Assembly: GCA_965117015.1 (NCBI GenBank)
Contig: OZ220747.1
Coordinates: 1,674,001 to 1,738,000, forward strand
Direction: 5' to 3'
Origin: Aldehydirespirator sp965117015
Lineage (GTDB): Bacteria; Actinomycetota; Acidimicrobiia; Acidimicrobiales; Aldehydirespiratoraceae
DNA: 64,000 nucleotides
In this document: piece by piece, positions 51,878 to 61,092 of the stretch
Layout of the letters: each line of letters opens with the position of its first letter
How positions within the stretch are numbered: position 1 is the stretch's first letter
Program-made: the position numbers and the translations under genes
Notes under the pieces: generated by a model
The model's database searches: none
Told to the model about the DNA's origin: nothing
Seen by the model: the letters and a program-made list of their open reading frames with translations, nothing else

Positions 51878-53401
51878 ATGAAGTCCGCCGAAGCGCTTCT
51901 GGCCGTTCGCAACGTCAGCAAGCGCTTCGGCGCGACTCACGCCCTAAAGGACGTGTCGGTCACCTTCGAGGCCGGCCGGGTGCATGGGCTGGTGGGCGAG
52001 AACGGTGCCGGCAAGTCCACCCTGTGCGGGGTCGTGCTCGGGGTGCATGCCCCCGACTCTGGCGGCCTCGTGCTCTCGGGCTCGCCCCTGAGGCTCGACA
52101 GTCCCGCTCAGGGAGCCGCCCACGGGCTCGTGGGAGTGGCCCAGGAGCTGTCGCTGCTGCCCGCCATGGGCGTGGTCGACAACGTCGTTCTCGGTTCGGA
52201 GGAGCACTGGGGCCCGTTTGTGAACCACCGAGCCAACCGGCGCCGGGTTGAGGCCTTGATCGCCCAGCACGGCTTGGAGGTTCCTCTCGATTCGAGGGCC
52301 GGGTCGTTGCCCGTGGCCGACCAGCAGAAGGTCGAGATCCTGCGAGCCCTGGGGCGCAGATCGCGGCTGGTGGTGCTCGACGAGCCCACCGCCCGGCTGG
52401 CCAGCCACGAGGCTGCCGATCTGTGCAGCACCGTTCGCGAGTTAGCCGAGCAGGGAGTGGCCGTGGTGTACGTGTCCCACTTCCTCAACGAGGTGCTGTC
52501 CGTGGCCGACACGGTGACGGTGATGCGTGACGGACGGATAGTGCGGACCGGCCCGGCCGAGGCCGAGACCCACGGGTCGCTCGTCGAGGGCATGACCGGT
52601 CGCCACATCGGCGAGGTCTTCCCGCCCAAGCCGCCCGCGCCCGCCGACGACGCCGATGTGGTGTTGCGAGTCAAGGATCTGTGCTCGGCCGGTGACGAGT
52701 TCTCCGACGTCTCGTTCGACATTCGGTCCGGCGAAATCCTGGGCCTGGCCGGGCTGGTCGGAGCAGGTCGCAGCGACGTGGCCCACGCCATCTACGGCGC
52801 CTCCCGGGTCGTCTCCGGTTCGGTCGAGGTCGGCGACCGCCGACTCTCGGGCACCGTGGAGGATGCGCTGGCCAACGGTGTCGGCCTGATACCGGAATCC
52901 CGCCGGGATCAGGGTCTGATGGCGAGGCGGCCGGTGCGGGACAACACCACGCTGCCCCATCTGCGGCGCTTCGGCGGTTGGCTCGGCATCCGGACCGGCC
53001 GGGAGCAGACGGCCGCCGGACAGGCCTGCGACGACGTCGGCGTGCGGGCCGAGAGTATGCTGGCGCCGGTGGAGGCCCTGTCGGGGGGCAACCAGCAGAA
53101 GGTGCTGTTCGCTCGAGCCGTGTTGGGCGAGCCCCGACTCCTCATCGCCGACGAGCCCACTCGGGGGGTGGATGTGGGCTCCAAGCGGGCCATCTACGAG
53201 GCACTGAATCAGATGGCCCGTTCAGGCTGCGCGGTGCTGCTTGTCTCGTCGGAACTGGAGGAGGTGATCGGCACCTGCCACCGGGCGCTGGTGATGCGCG
53301 GCGGCAGGATCGTCGCCGAGCACGCGGGCGCCGACATGGTCGACGCGAACCTGCTGGCCGCCGCCTTCGGAGGCGGCGAGAAGGCCGCGGCCGGGCCGTG
53401 A
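51878..53401 (+). CDS. ribose-type ABC transporter ATPase with two ATP-binding domains
   Basis: A 507-residue RbsA/MglA-type protein. The first domain has Walker A GENGAGKST and Walker B LVVLDEPTARL; its signature (SLPVADQQKVEI) is degenerate, as is common in this group. The second domain has GLVGAGRSD in place of a full Walker A, signature LSGGNQQKV and LLIADEPTRGVD. It powers the importer with the neighbouring binding protein and permease. The stop overlaps the permease ATG by one base. Confidence 0.9.
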   Translation: MKSAEALLAVRNVSKRFGATHALKDVSVTFEAGRVHGLVGENGAGKSTLCGVVLGVHAPDSGGLVLSGSPLRLDSPAQGAAHGLVGVAQELSLLPAMGVVDNVVLGSEEHWGPFVNHRANRRRVEALIAQHGLEVPLDSRAGSLPVADQQKVEILRALGRRSRLVVLDEPTARLASHEAADLCSTVRELAEQGVAVVYVSHFLNEVLSVADTVTVMRDGRIVRTGPAEAETHGSLVEGMTGRHIGEVFPPKPPAPADDADVVLRVKDLCSAGDEFSDVSFDIRSGEILGLAGLVGAGRSDVAHAIYGASRVVSGSVEVGDRRLSGTVEDALANGVGLIPESRRDQGLMARRPVRDNTTLPHLRRFGGWLGIRTGREQTAAGQACDDVGVRAESMLAPVEALSGGNQQKVLFARAVLGEPRLLIADEPTRGVDVGSKRAIYEALNQMARSGCAVLLVSSELEEVIGTCHRALVMRGGRIVAEHAGADMVDANLLAAAFGGGEKAAAGP

Positions 53402-54342
53402 TGATGGCACAGGTTCTGCCGGCGGCCCGCCGCTATGGCATCGCGGTCGTCACCGTCGCGTTGTTCGTGTTCCTGGCCGCCACCACCGACGGCTTCCTGA
53501 GTCAGGCCAACTTCCGCAACATCCTCGACCAGCAGTCTGCGCTGCTGATCGCGGCCTCCTTCGCCACCATCACGATGATCGCGGGTGGCTTCGACATCTC
53601 CGCCGCGTCGGTCTACGTGGTGGCGCCGCTGTTCGCCCTCCAGGTCGAGAACAGCACTGGAAACGTGGCTCTGGCGGTCGCGGCGGGTGTGGCTGTCGGA
53701 CTGGTCGTGGGGGTGGCCAACGGGCTGGTGGTCACCGCTCTCAAAGTGAACTCGTTCATTGCCACCCTGGCCACGTCGTTCATGGTGTTCGGCGCGGGCT
53801 TCCTGATCAGCGACCGCAGCGTGCTCCGGGCCTCCACCGACGCCTACCCGGCCATCGCCCGGACCCGCTGGTGGGGGATCACCACCGGAGCCTGGATCGC
53901 GGCCGCGATCGTGGCCGTGGCCTGGATCCTGTTGAGCCGCACTCGCTTCGGGCGCCACGTCTATGCCGCCGGCGGAAACGCCGAGGCCGCCCGCCTCGCC
54001 GGCGTGCCCGTGGCCCGGGTCAAGACGATCTGCTTCGCCATGTCCGGAGCGGCTGCCGGACTGGCCGGCGTGGTGTCGTCGTCCCGGTCGCTGTCCGCGC
54101 TGCCCTCGGACGACTTCAGCTTCGTGTTCGGCGTGATCGCGGCCGTGGTCGTGGGTGGGACCTCCATTGCGGGCGGCGAGGGGGCGGTGTGGCGCACCAT
54201 CGCCGGGGCGTTCTTTATCGCGCTGATGATCAACGGCTTCAACCTGCACCAGATCGACCCCATCTGGCAGCGCGTCATCCAGGGCGCAGTCATCCTTGCC
54301 GCCGTCTCCATCGACTCCTGGACCCAGCGCCGCTCGCAATAG
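53401..54342 (+). CDS. ribose-type ABC transporter permease
   Basis: A 313-residue RbsC-type permease with about nine helices. IAGGFDISAASVYVVAPLFA and LRASTDAYP are typical; the cytoplasmic ATPase-docking loop reads AAGGNAEAARLAGVPVARVK. A single permease gene implies a homodimeric pore. The frame continues upstream inside the ATPase gene; the ATG at 53401 is the sensible start. Confidence 0.9.
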   Translation: MMAQVLPAARRYGIAVVTVALFVFLAATTDGFLSQANFRNILDQQSALLIAASFATITMIAGGFDISAASVYVVAPLFALQVENSTGNVALAVAAGVAVGLVVGVANGLVVTALKVNSFIATLATSFMVFGAGFLISDRSVLRASTDAYPAIARTRWWGITTGAWIAAAIVAVAWILLSRTRFGRHVYAAGGNAEAARLAGVPVARVKTICFAMSGAAAGLAGVVSSSRSLSALPSDDFSFVFGVIAAVVVGGTSIAGGEGAVWRTIAGAFFIALMINGFNLHQIDPIWQRVIQGAVILAAVSIDSWTQRRSQ

Positions 54343-54385
54343 CCGCGCCCGCCGTGCCGTGCGGCACGTGCGGTCTGGCGCGGCT
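54341..54385 (+). terminator. stem-loop after the permease gene
   Basis: AGCCGCGCC (54341-54349) pairs perfectly with GGCGCGGCT (54377-54385), with an inner GTGCCG/CGGCAC hairpin. No T-tract. It could end or attenuate the transporter transcript before the next gene. Confidence 0.55.
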
Positions 54386-54411
54386 GGGGATGGCATGACA
54401 TCCTCGCCGTG

Positions 54412-55341
54412 ATGCGCTTTCTCGATGCGGACGCGGTGCGGGCCGCTACGCCGTGGCCGGAGTTGATCGCCGCTATCGCCGAGGTGTTGGCGGAGGAACA
54501 CCTGAACTCGCCCGAGCGGCACGTGCACCCGGTCGGCCTGCCCGACGGTGGCGAGGGCGCGCTGCTGCTGATGCCGGCCTGGATCGACCGTGAGTTGATC
54601 GGCGTGAAGACCGTCACCTACTTTCCGTCCAACGCCGGCACCGCCGTGCCCACCGTCAACGCCGCCTACCAGCTGCTCGACGGCCGCACCGGGCAGTTGA
54701 GCGCAGTGCTCGACGGCGACGAGCTGACCGACCGCCGCACGGCGGCCATCTCGGCGCTGGCGGCCGACCACCTGGCTCGCGCTGACGCCCAGCGGCTCCT
54801 GGTGGTGGGAACGGGCCGGCTGTCACCCAACATGGCCCGGGCCCACGCCGCGGTGCGCTCGCTCACGAGCATCGAGATCTGGGGCCGCAGGCCCGAGGCC
54901 GCCGAGGCCGTGGCCGAGCAGCTGCGGGCCGAGGACCTCCCCGCCCGGGCGGCCACCGACCTCAACGCCGGCGTCCAGGCGGCCGACATCATCTCGTGCG
55001 TGACCGGCGCCACCAGCCCCCTGGTGCGAGGCGACCTCCTCGCCCCCGGCGCTCACCTAGACCTCGTAGGCAGCTTCCAGCCCGACATGCGCGAGTCCGA
55101 TGACGCGGCGGTGGCCCGGTCCACCATCTTCGTCGACACCGAGGCCGGGGCTCTCCTGTCCGGCGATCTGGCCCAGCCGCTGGCCGAAGGCGTGATCACC
55201 GAGACCTCGATCATCGCCGACCTGCGAGCCCTCGCCACCGGCGACCACCCCGGACGCACGTCAGCCGAGGAGATCACCCTGTTCAAGTCGGCCGGCTTCG
55301 CAGCCGCCGACCTAGCCGCCGCCCGCCTCGCCCTCGGCTAG
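54412..55341 (+). CDS. ornithine-cyclodeaminase-family protein
   Basis: A 309-residue member of the ornithine cyclodeaminase/mu-crystallin family, distinct from EutC at 28542. ELIGVKTVTYFPSNAG and LDGDELTDRRTAAISALAA lie in the substrate region; the NAD fold starts LLVVGTGRLSPN, where the usual GAG.Q is altered. Possible roles are amino-acid cyclodeamination or imine reduction of an island product. GTG at 54409 directly precedes the ATG used. Confidence 0.8.
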   Translation: MRFLDADAVRAATPWPELIAAIAEVLAEEHLNSPERHVHPVGLPDGGEGALLLMPAWIDRELIGVKTVTYFPSNAGTAVPTVNAAYQLLDGRTGQLSAVLDGDELTDRRTAAISALAADHLARADAQRLLVVGTGRLSPNMARAHAAVRSLTSIEIWGRRPEAAEAVAEQLRAEDLPARAATDLNAGVQAADIISCVTGATSPLVRGDLLAPGAHLDLVGSFQPDMRESDDAAVARSTIFVDTEAGALLSGDLAQPLAEGVITETSIIADLRALATGDHPGRTSAEEITLFKSAGFAAADLAAARLALG

Positions 55342-55356
55342 CGCTAGCTCTGAGCC

Positions 55357-55384
55357 ACCGCCCGGCCCTAGGCCGGCCCGGGCT
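55357..55384. terminator. hairpin between convergent genes
   Basis: GCCCGGCC-CTA-GGCCGG followed by GGGC after a 3-base bulge. It covers the stop of the minus-strand gene at 55368, so part of it is coding. Low certainty. Confidence 0.3.
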
Positions 55385-55634
55385 CCTCAGCTTGGCCAGG
55401 GTTCTGCCTCGGCTGTGTCGCTCCAGCCGCCTTCGACGCGGCCGCGTCAGGCATGCCGATGCCCAGGAACCCCTCGATGCGTGCCAGCCGCTCCCCGTTG
55501 GCCACGACTGCCGCACCGAGCTTCTCAAGGCCCCGATCAGTGTCGTCCCGCAGCTTGTCGATGGTTCGCTGTTGGTGCCAGATGATGGCGACGACGGCCA
55601 GCGCAACGGTCACGACCTGAACGAGAGTCTCCAC
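55368..55634 (-). CDS. small single-helix membrane protein
   Basis: An 88-residue protein. Residues 4-20 form a membrane helix, followed by a short coiled-coil region (QQRTIDKLRDDTDRGLEKLG) and an Ala/Pro-rich tail. The general shape recalls holin-like or DUF-type small actinobacterial proteins, but I do not recognise the family. TAAGGT lies seven bases before the GTG, so it may be leaderless. Confidence 0.6.
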   Translation of the reverse strand: METLVQVVTVALAVVAIIWHQQRTIDKLRDDTDRGLEKLGAAVVANGERLARIEGFLGIGMPDAAASKAAGATQPRQNPGQAEEPGPA

Positions 55635-55715
55635 GGTGCCTACCTTAGCCGCTTCTAGCCAGCCTGCAACTCAATAACATGAAAATATCTTAAAACTGAC
55701 GGCAATACTGCTCGG

Positions 55716-56621
55716 TCAAGGGTTCAGTAGTTGCTTCACCTCGGCCACCGTCTCGATCTCGGTGGCGCGGTCGGGGCCGCAGGGGGTGAGGTTCAACGTC
55801 GTCGCTCCCGCGTCCACATAAGGCTGCAGGAACTCGGCGATGTCGGCGGCGCGGCCGCAGGGGGTGTAGCGCTCGAAGGGCTCGAAGCTCATCCGGTAGA
55901 AGCGCTCCATCATCGCGGCCACATGACGGCTGGCCTCGGCCCGTGAAGAGCCAGCCCCGAGCCACAGCTGCAGGCCGTGCTGCCAGTCGACATCCCGCCC
56001 GGAGCCCACCGCTTCCACCCGCTCGACTGCTTCGCCGAACCGGCGGGGTGAACACCATGCGGCCAGCCAGCCGTCGCCCAGCCGGCCGGCCCGCTCCAGC
56101 GCGGCGTTGCTTCGGCCCCCGACCACCAGCGGCACCGGCGGATCAGGAACCGGTCGGATCCTCCCGTCCCGGAACCTGAAGAACTCGCCATCGCCGTCGA
56201 CGGTCTGTCCCTCCAGCAAGGCCCGCACGATCTGCAGGGCCACATCAGTGCGCCGGCCCCGGGTGGACGGATCAACATCGCAGACCTCGACCTCACCCCG
56301 GTCGTCGCCTCCCACACCGACCCCGACCGTCAGCCGCCCCGGCGCGGCCTCGGCCAGGGTGGCGATCTGGCGGGCGGCCACCATCGGATGGCGCAGAGCC
56401 AGCAGGTAGACGCCCACCTGCAGCCCGAGCCTGGGCTCCAGCCCACCGACGGCAGCCAGCGTGACCAAGCCGTCCATGCCGCTGCCGTCGCGGAAGCTCA
56501 CATGGTCGGCGGTGAACACATGGTCGATGCCCGCATCGGCGATCCGGCCCAGCAACCGGCGCTGCTCGTCCGGCAGGAGGCTCCACAGCCCCCACGGGAC
56601 GCTCACGCCGACGGCAACCAC
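55716..56621 (-). CDS. LLM-class (F420-dependent type) oxidoreductase
   Basis: A 301-residue luciferase-like TIM barrel. FTADHVSF near residue 36, GLQVGVYLLALRHPM, GRLTVGVGVGGDDR and VPLVVGGRSNAALERAG are typical of F420-dependent actinobacterial members. The substrate is unknown. It lies 12 bases downstream of the acyl-CoA-dehydrogenase-like gene, in the same operon. Confidence 0.85.
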   Translation of the reverse strand: MVAVGVSVPWGLWSLLPDEQRRLLGRIADAGIDHVFTADHVSFRDGSGMDGLVTLAAVGGLEPRLGLQVGVYLLALRHPMVAARQIATLAEAAPGRLTVGVGVGGDDRGEVEVCDVDPSTRGRRTDVALQIVRALLEGQTVDGDGEFFRFRDGRIRPVPDPPVPLVVGGRSNAALERAGRLGDGWLAAWCSPRRFGEAVERVEAVGSGRDVDWQHGLQLWLGAGSSRAEASRHVAAMMERFYRMSFEPFERYTPCGRAADIAEFLQPYVDAGATTLNLTPCGPDRATEIETVAEVKQLLNP

Positions 56622-56633
56622 GTCAATGCCCCA

Positions 56634-57794
56634 CTACAGCGTGGCGGTGTCGGTGTCGAGGCCCATGCGCATACGCCCCGCCGTCTCCAACGTCCTCGGG
56701 GCCACCATGGCGTGCTGGGCGGCAACCGCCGTGTCCCGGAAGCAGCGCTGGATCGGGCTCGTGCGATAGACGGCGGCCCCGCCCGCGGTCCTGAACATCG
56801 ACGCGGCCACCTCGGCCGCCGTCTGGGTGGCGTGCGTCGCCGCCAGCCGGATACGGCACCTCTCGTCAACGGTGGAAGGCCGTCCCGCCAGCGCGCCCTG
56901 GAAGCTGTCATCCACCGCGTCGAGCAACAGCGTCCATGCCGCGGCCAGCCTCGCCTCAGCCCCCGCGACCTCGGCCTGGGCCGCGGCCCGTTCGGCCAGA
57001 GTCCGGGAGCTGCCCTGAGGCCTCTTCCCGCCGGCCAACTCCACCAGCTCGTCGATCGAGCGGCGGGCGATGCCCACCGCGGCGGCCGCCACCCCGCTGG
57101 CCAGCAGCCCGTAGAACGAGAACCGCGACCAGACGTTGTCCCGCACCGGACCGGCGCTGATCTGCACCCAGCGTCCCTCGGGCACGAACACATCGTCCGC
57201 CTCGAAGTCGACCGAGCCGGTGCCGGCCAGGCCGGCTACGTCCCACGTGTCGATGAACTCGATGTCACCGGGGTCCATGAACACGAAGGGCGCGGCCAGA
57301 CCGTCGGCCCGTGGCTCCGGTTGCCCGTCCGCTCCGACCACCAGGCAGCCGCCCCCGATGGTGGTGCAGTGCTTGGTGCCCGACCCCCACTGCCAGCGCC
57401 CCGACACCCGCAGCCCGCCCCCAACAGGAACGGCCCTGCCCCGGGGCATCACGAACCCGCCGCCGATGGCCCCGGGGTCGCCGAACAGGTCCCCAGCATG
57501 GGGGTCGGGCAAGTACGACGCCAGCAGCGACGTCGTGGAGGCGATGGCCACGCACCAGCCGACCGAACCGTCGTGGTAGGCGAACTCCTCGAACACCTCC
57601 AGGCCCTCGACCGCCGTGACTTCCGGTCCGCCCAGATCGTCGGGAACGCACAGCCGGAACGCCCCGGTCGGGCGGATCGCATCGACCAGGTCCATGGGCA
57701 GCGTCCCCAGGGCTTCGATCTCCGCCGAGCGGTCGCTGATCTGTGGTCCGAGCTGCTGTGCCGCAGCCAGTACTGCATTCCTCACCGGCGACAT
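56634..57794 (-). CDS. acyl-CoA-dehydrogenase-fold flavin enzyme (HsaA/monooxygenase-like)
   Basis: A 386-residue protein of the acyl-CoA dehydrogenase type 2 fold. RPTGAFRLCVPDDLGGPEVT, GWCVAIASTTSLLASY and WQWGSGTKHC follow the pattern of flavin-dependent hydroxylases such as HsaA rather than true acyl-CoA dehydrogenases; the catalytic Glu of the latter is not evident. ATG at 57794 is chosen over a 44-codon extension that crosses the palindrome at 57818. Confidence 0.78.
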   Translation of the reverse strand: MSPVRNAVLAAAQQLGPQISDRSAEIEALGTLPMDLVDAIRPTGAFRLCVPDDLGGPEVTAVEGLEVFEEFAYHDGSVGWCVAIASTTSLLASYLPDPHAGDLFGDPGAIGGGFVMPRGRAVPVGGGLRVSGRWQWGSGTKHCTTIGGGCLVVGADGQPEPRADGLAAPFVFMDPGDIEFIDTWDVAGLAGTGSVDFEADDVFVPEGRWVQISAGPVRDNVWSRFSFYGLLASGVAAAAVGIARRSIDELVELAGGKRPQGSSRTLAERAAAQAEVAGAEARLAAAWTLLLDAVDDSFQGALAGRPSTVDERCRIRLAATHATQTAAEVAASMFRTAGGAAVYRTSPIQRCFRDTAVAAQHAMVAPRTLETAGRMRMGLDTDTATL

Positions 57795-57817
57795 CCTCAC
57801 ATCGCGAACTCGACGAC

Positions 57818-57842
57818 ATAATGGCCCGTAGAGGCCCATTAT
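57818..57842. promoter_or_regulatory. palindrome in the divergent 57795-57975 promoter region
   Basis: ATAATGGCCC-GTAGA-GGCCCATTAT, a 10+5+10 inverted repeat with one mismatch (9 of 10 pairs). It overlaps CATTAT-type -10 sequence for the minus-strand operon. Confidence 0.5.
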
Positions 57843-57975
57843 CGCCATCAATTTCCGGACGGGAGGGGGCGAGACGCCTTGGGAACGGCCCGACGCCGAA
57901 AGAGTTCGGGCTCCCCGGCCATCCAACGGGCATCGGCCACCCAGCGGGCATCAGGAGCGGAACGAGGCGACTGAC

Positions 57976-59514
57976 ATGAACGTAGGGATCATCGGCGCGA
58001 CCGGCTACGTGGGTGGGCGGCTCGCGCCGGCCCTGCTCGCCGCCGGCCACCGGGTCCGCTGCCTGGCCCGCACGCCCAGCCGGCTCGACGGCGTGCCGTG
58101 GAGGGCCGGTGTCGAGGTTGTGAAGGCCGACGTTCTCGACGGGGCGTCGCTGTCCCGGGCCTTCGAGGGACTCGATGCCGTCTACTACCTCGTCCACGCC
58201 ATGGGCCACACCGACGACTTCGAGCGAGTCGACCGCACCGGTGCCCAGAACACCCGGGTCGCGGCCGAGGAGGCCGGAGTGGGTCGTCTCGTGTATCTGG
58301 GCGGCCTCGGCGTCGACGACCCGCGGGCCCTGTCGCATCACCTGGCCAGCCGGCACGAAGTGGGCCGGATCCTCGGCTCGGGGACGGTGCCGCTGACCGA
58401 GCTGCGGGCCGCGGTGATCATCGGCTCGGGGAGCGCCTCCTTCGAGATGCTGCGGCACCTGGTGGAGGTGCTGCCGGTGATGGTCTGCCCCCGGTGGGTG
58501 ACCCGCACCCGCTGCCAGCCCATCGCCATCGCCGACGTGCTGCACTGCCTGGTGGCCGCGCTCGACTCGCCGGCCGCGCTCGACTCGCCGGCCGCGGCCA
58601 CCCGGCGCATCGAGATCGGCGGACCCGACATCCTCACCTACGAGCAGATGATGCGGCGCTATGCGGCTGTGGCCGGGCTCCGGCGCCGCCTGATCGTGGG
58701 AGTGCCCGTGTTGACCCCGCGCCTGTCGTCGCACTGGCTGAACCTGGTCACACCCCTTCCCATCGGACTGGCCCGGCCCCTCGTCGACAGCCTTCGCAAC
58801 GATGTCGTGGTCTCGGATCCCGCACCGCTAGCCGCCCTGCTGGGCTCCTATCGACCGACTCCCTTCGACGAATCGCTGCGTCGCGCCCTGTCGCATATCC
58901 AAGACCTCGACGTCTCGACCAGCTGGATCGACAGCGCCCCTTCCGGAACGGCCGCCTCGCCCATGCCCCAGGACCCCGACTGGGCCGGAGGCACCGTCCT
59001 CGCCGACGTCAGAACCATGCGGACCTCGGCTTCGCCAGAGGCGGTGTTCGCCGCGGTGTCCGGCGTCGGCGGCGCCCGCGGCTGGTACTTCGCCAACTGG
59101 CTTTGGGCGGCCCGGGGAAGGATCGACAAGCTCCTCGGCGGGGTCGGGATGCGGCGCGGCCGGCGCCACCCGGACGAGCTGCGGGTCGGCGACGCCCTCG
59201 ACTTCTTCCGGGTGGAGGTGTGCGATCCGCCGCGGCTGCTGCGCCTGCGGGCCGAGATGAAGCTGCCCGGGCAGGCCTGGCTCGAATGGCGGGTGCAGGC
59301 GGGTGACGGAGGTACCGCAGTGCTGGAGCAGAGCGCTCGCTTCCACCCCCGCGGCGTCGCCGGACGCCTCTACTGGTGGCTGTTGTGGCTGCCCCACGCC
59401 GTCATCTGGCGCAGGCTGCTCGCGGGCCTGGTCCGAGCTGCGCAGGAGCGTTCCAAGGAGCGGTCGATGGAGCCGTCGAAGGAGCGGCAACCGCCGGTGA
59501 CCACCGGCCGCTGA
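57976..59514 (+). CDS. NmrA-like NAD(P)-binding protein with a C-terminal DUF2867 domain
   Basis: A 512-residue protein. The N-terminal Rossmann fold (MNVGIIGATGYVGGRLAPAL) resembles atypical SDR/NmrA proteins. From about residue 340 a DUF2867-type, START-like domain follows (SASPEAVFAAVSGVGGARGW, then LLRLRAEMKLPGQAWLEW). The fusion is common in actinobacteria; the role is unknown. An 18-base duplication (58561-58596) repeats ALDSPA. The C-terminal tail is Lys/Glu-rich. Confidence 0.85.
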   Translation: MNVGIIGATGYVGGRLAPALLAAGHRVRCLARTPSRLDGVPWRAGVEVVKADVLDGASLSRAFEGLDAVYYLVHAMGHTDDFERVDRTGAQNTRVAAEEAGVGRLVYLGGLGVDDPRALSHHLASRHEVGRILGSGTVPLTELRAAVIIGSGSASFEMLRHLVEVLPVMVCPRWVTRTRCQPIAIADVLHCLVAALDSPAALDSPAAATRRIEIGGPDILTYEQMMRRYAAVAGLRRRLIVGVPVLTPRLSSHWLNLVTPLPIGLARPLVDSLRNDVVVSDPAPLAALLGSYRPTPFDESLRRALSHIQDLDVSTSWIDSAPSGTAASPMPQDPDWAGGTVLADVRTMRTSASPEAVFAAVSGVGGARGWYFANWLWAARGRIDKLLGGVGMRRGRRHPDELRVGDALDFFRVEVCDPPRLLRLRAEMKLPGQAWLEWRVQAGDGGTAVLEQSARFHPRGVAGRLYWWLLWLPHAVIWRRLLAGLVRAAQERSKERSMEPSKERQPPVTTGR

Positions 59515-59558
59515 CGGGTCATCCGGTCGGTGCGGCCGATGTGCGAACATCACTGGTG

Positions 59559-60683
59559 ATGCTGCAGCGTGCGGTGCACTTCGAGCCGGGCCGGTGCGCG
59601 GACGCGGTCGATCCCTCCGCGGGACTTCCCGACGCGGGCTGGGTGTGGATCGACATCACCGCGGGGCGCGACGATCACGACGAACTGGCCGATCTTGCCG
59701 AGCAGCTCGGACTGGACACGCTCGCGGTGCGAGACACCGTTGAGGACATCGACCTTCCCAAGGTGGACGACTTCGGGACGTTCATGCTGGTGGTGCTGCA
59801 CGCGCTGAGCGAGGAGCGGATCGAGACCTACGAGCTCGACTGCTTCCTGTCCGAGCGCCGGCTCGTCACCATCCACGAGCAGCGCTCGCCGTCGGTCGAC
59901 GTGCTCTGGGACGGCGTCCTGCGCCGTCCCGAGCTGACCAGCGGCGGTCCCGACGAGGCGCTGGCCCGGCTGGCCGACGTAGCCACTCGCCGGCTCGTGT
60001 GCGTGCTGGACGTGTTCGACGACCGTAACGATGAGCTCATCGAGCGGGCCCTCACCGCCGACGCCGACTTTCTGATGGAGATCACCGCGGTGCGGGCCGA
60101 TCTGGCCGAGTTGCGCCGGGTCGTGCATCCCCAGCGGGAAGCCCTCGACATCCTGCGGCATTCCATCTCGCCGCTGATCTCCGACGGGGGCCGCCGCCGG
60201 TTCTCCGACGTGTTCGACACCGCCGCCCGGGCCGCCCAGGGCGTCGACGGCGCCCGCACCGCCCTGGCCGAGACCCTCGACGCCTACCGGGGGGCCGAGG
60301 CCCGCCAGGCCACCGAGGTCACCAAGGTCCTCACCGTGTACGCGGCCATCATGCTGCCACTGTCGCTGGTGGCGGGGTTCTTCGGCATGAACTTCGTCGA
60401 CCTGCCCCTGTTGTCCAGCCCGACGGGATGGCTCATCGTCACCGGGTTCATGGCTTTCATCGCCTTGCTGTCGTTGGGCGTGTTCGTGTCGCTGGGCTGG
60501 ACGCGCCGAACGTCGGGCCGCAGCGCGGGCGCGATCCTCGGTCGCGGCCTCGTCGAGGCGGCCCGGACCCCGGCCCAACTCGTCGGGGCGGTGTTCGAGA
60601 TCTCGACCATGCCGATGCGCTCGGTGGCCGGTTCCGTCACCGGTGCTCTCCGAACCAAGCCCACCGACTCAAGCGACGAGTAG
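59559..60683 (+). CDS. corA: CorA-family magnesium/cobalt transporter
   Basis: A 374-residue CorA-type channel. A long N-terminal cytoplasmic domain precedes two C-terminal helices; the selectivity motif is Gly276-Met277-Asn278 in FFGMNF. A 50-residue cytoplasmic tail follows the last helix, longer than in classic CorA. The ATG at 59559 is used; a GTG three bases upstream is possible. Confidence 0.92.
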   Translation: MLQRAVHFEPGRCADAVDPSAGLPDAGWVWIDITAGRDDHDELADLAEQLGLDTLAVRDTVEDIDLPKVDDFGTFMLVVLHALSEERIETYELDCFLSERRLVTIHEQRSPSVDVLWDGVLRRPELTSGGPDEALARLADVATRRLVCVLDVFDDRNDELIERALTADADFLMEITAVRADLAELRRVVHPQREALDILRHSISPLISDGGRRRFSDVFDTAARAAQGVDGARTALAETLDAYRGAEARQATEVTKVLTVYAAIMLPLSLVAGFFGMNFVDLPLLSSPTGWLIVTGFMAFIALLSLGVFVSLGWTRRTSGRSAGAILGRGLVEAARTPAQLVGAVFEISTMPMRSVAGSVTGALRTKPTDSSDE

Positions 60684-60702
60684 CGAGCCGCTCCCTGGAG
60701 TC

Positions 60703-61080
60703 CTAACCGTCCTCGGCGCGCGCCGATCCCGACGTGACCGCGATCCAGGACAGGGCGGCGGCCGGCAGGAAGAAGAGCCCGATGGACGCGGCCCCGAGCA
60801 GGGTCAGGGCGGACAGGATCACCGCCACTGCGATCGCTACGCCTCGCCTGGGAAACACCACCGGCACGGCCGCCAGGAGCACCGGTATCGCCAGAATCGC
60901 CACCCCGCCGATCCCCTCGTGCTCGATCAGCGACTCGCGGCCGGTAGTGCAGACGTCAGATCCGCCGTCGACCGACACGCACGACGCGGTCGCATAGATA
61001 GGCGCAAGTGTCAGCACCGCACTAGTGGCAAACACAGACAGGAGAGTGAATCGACTCCAACGCCGCGCCGACCCAGCCAT
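60703..61080 (-). CDS. small membrane protein of unknown function
   Basis: A 125-residue protein with an N-terminal helix (12-32), an outside loop holding two Cys (SCVSVDGGSDVC) that could form a disulfide, and two further helices. No family recognised. It lies 12 bases upstream of the hyuB stop, on the same strand. Confidence 0.6.
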   Translation of the reverse strand: MAGSARRWSRFTLLSVFATSAVLTLAPIYATASCVSVDGGSDVCTTGRESLIEHEGIGGVAILAIPVLLAAVPVVFPRRGVAIAVAVILSALTLLGAASIGLFFLPAAALSWIAVTSGSARAEDG

Positions 61081-61092
61081 CCCAGCGCGACG

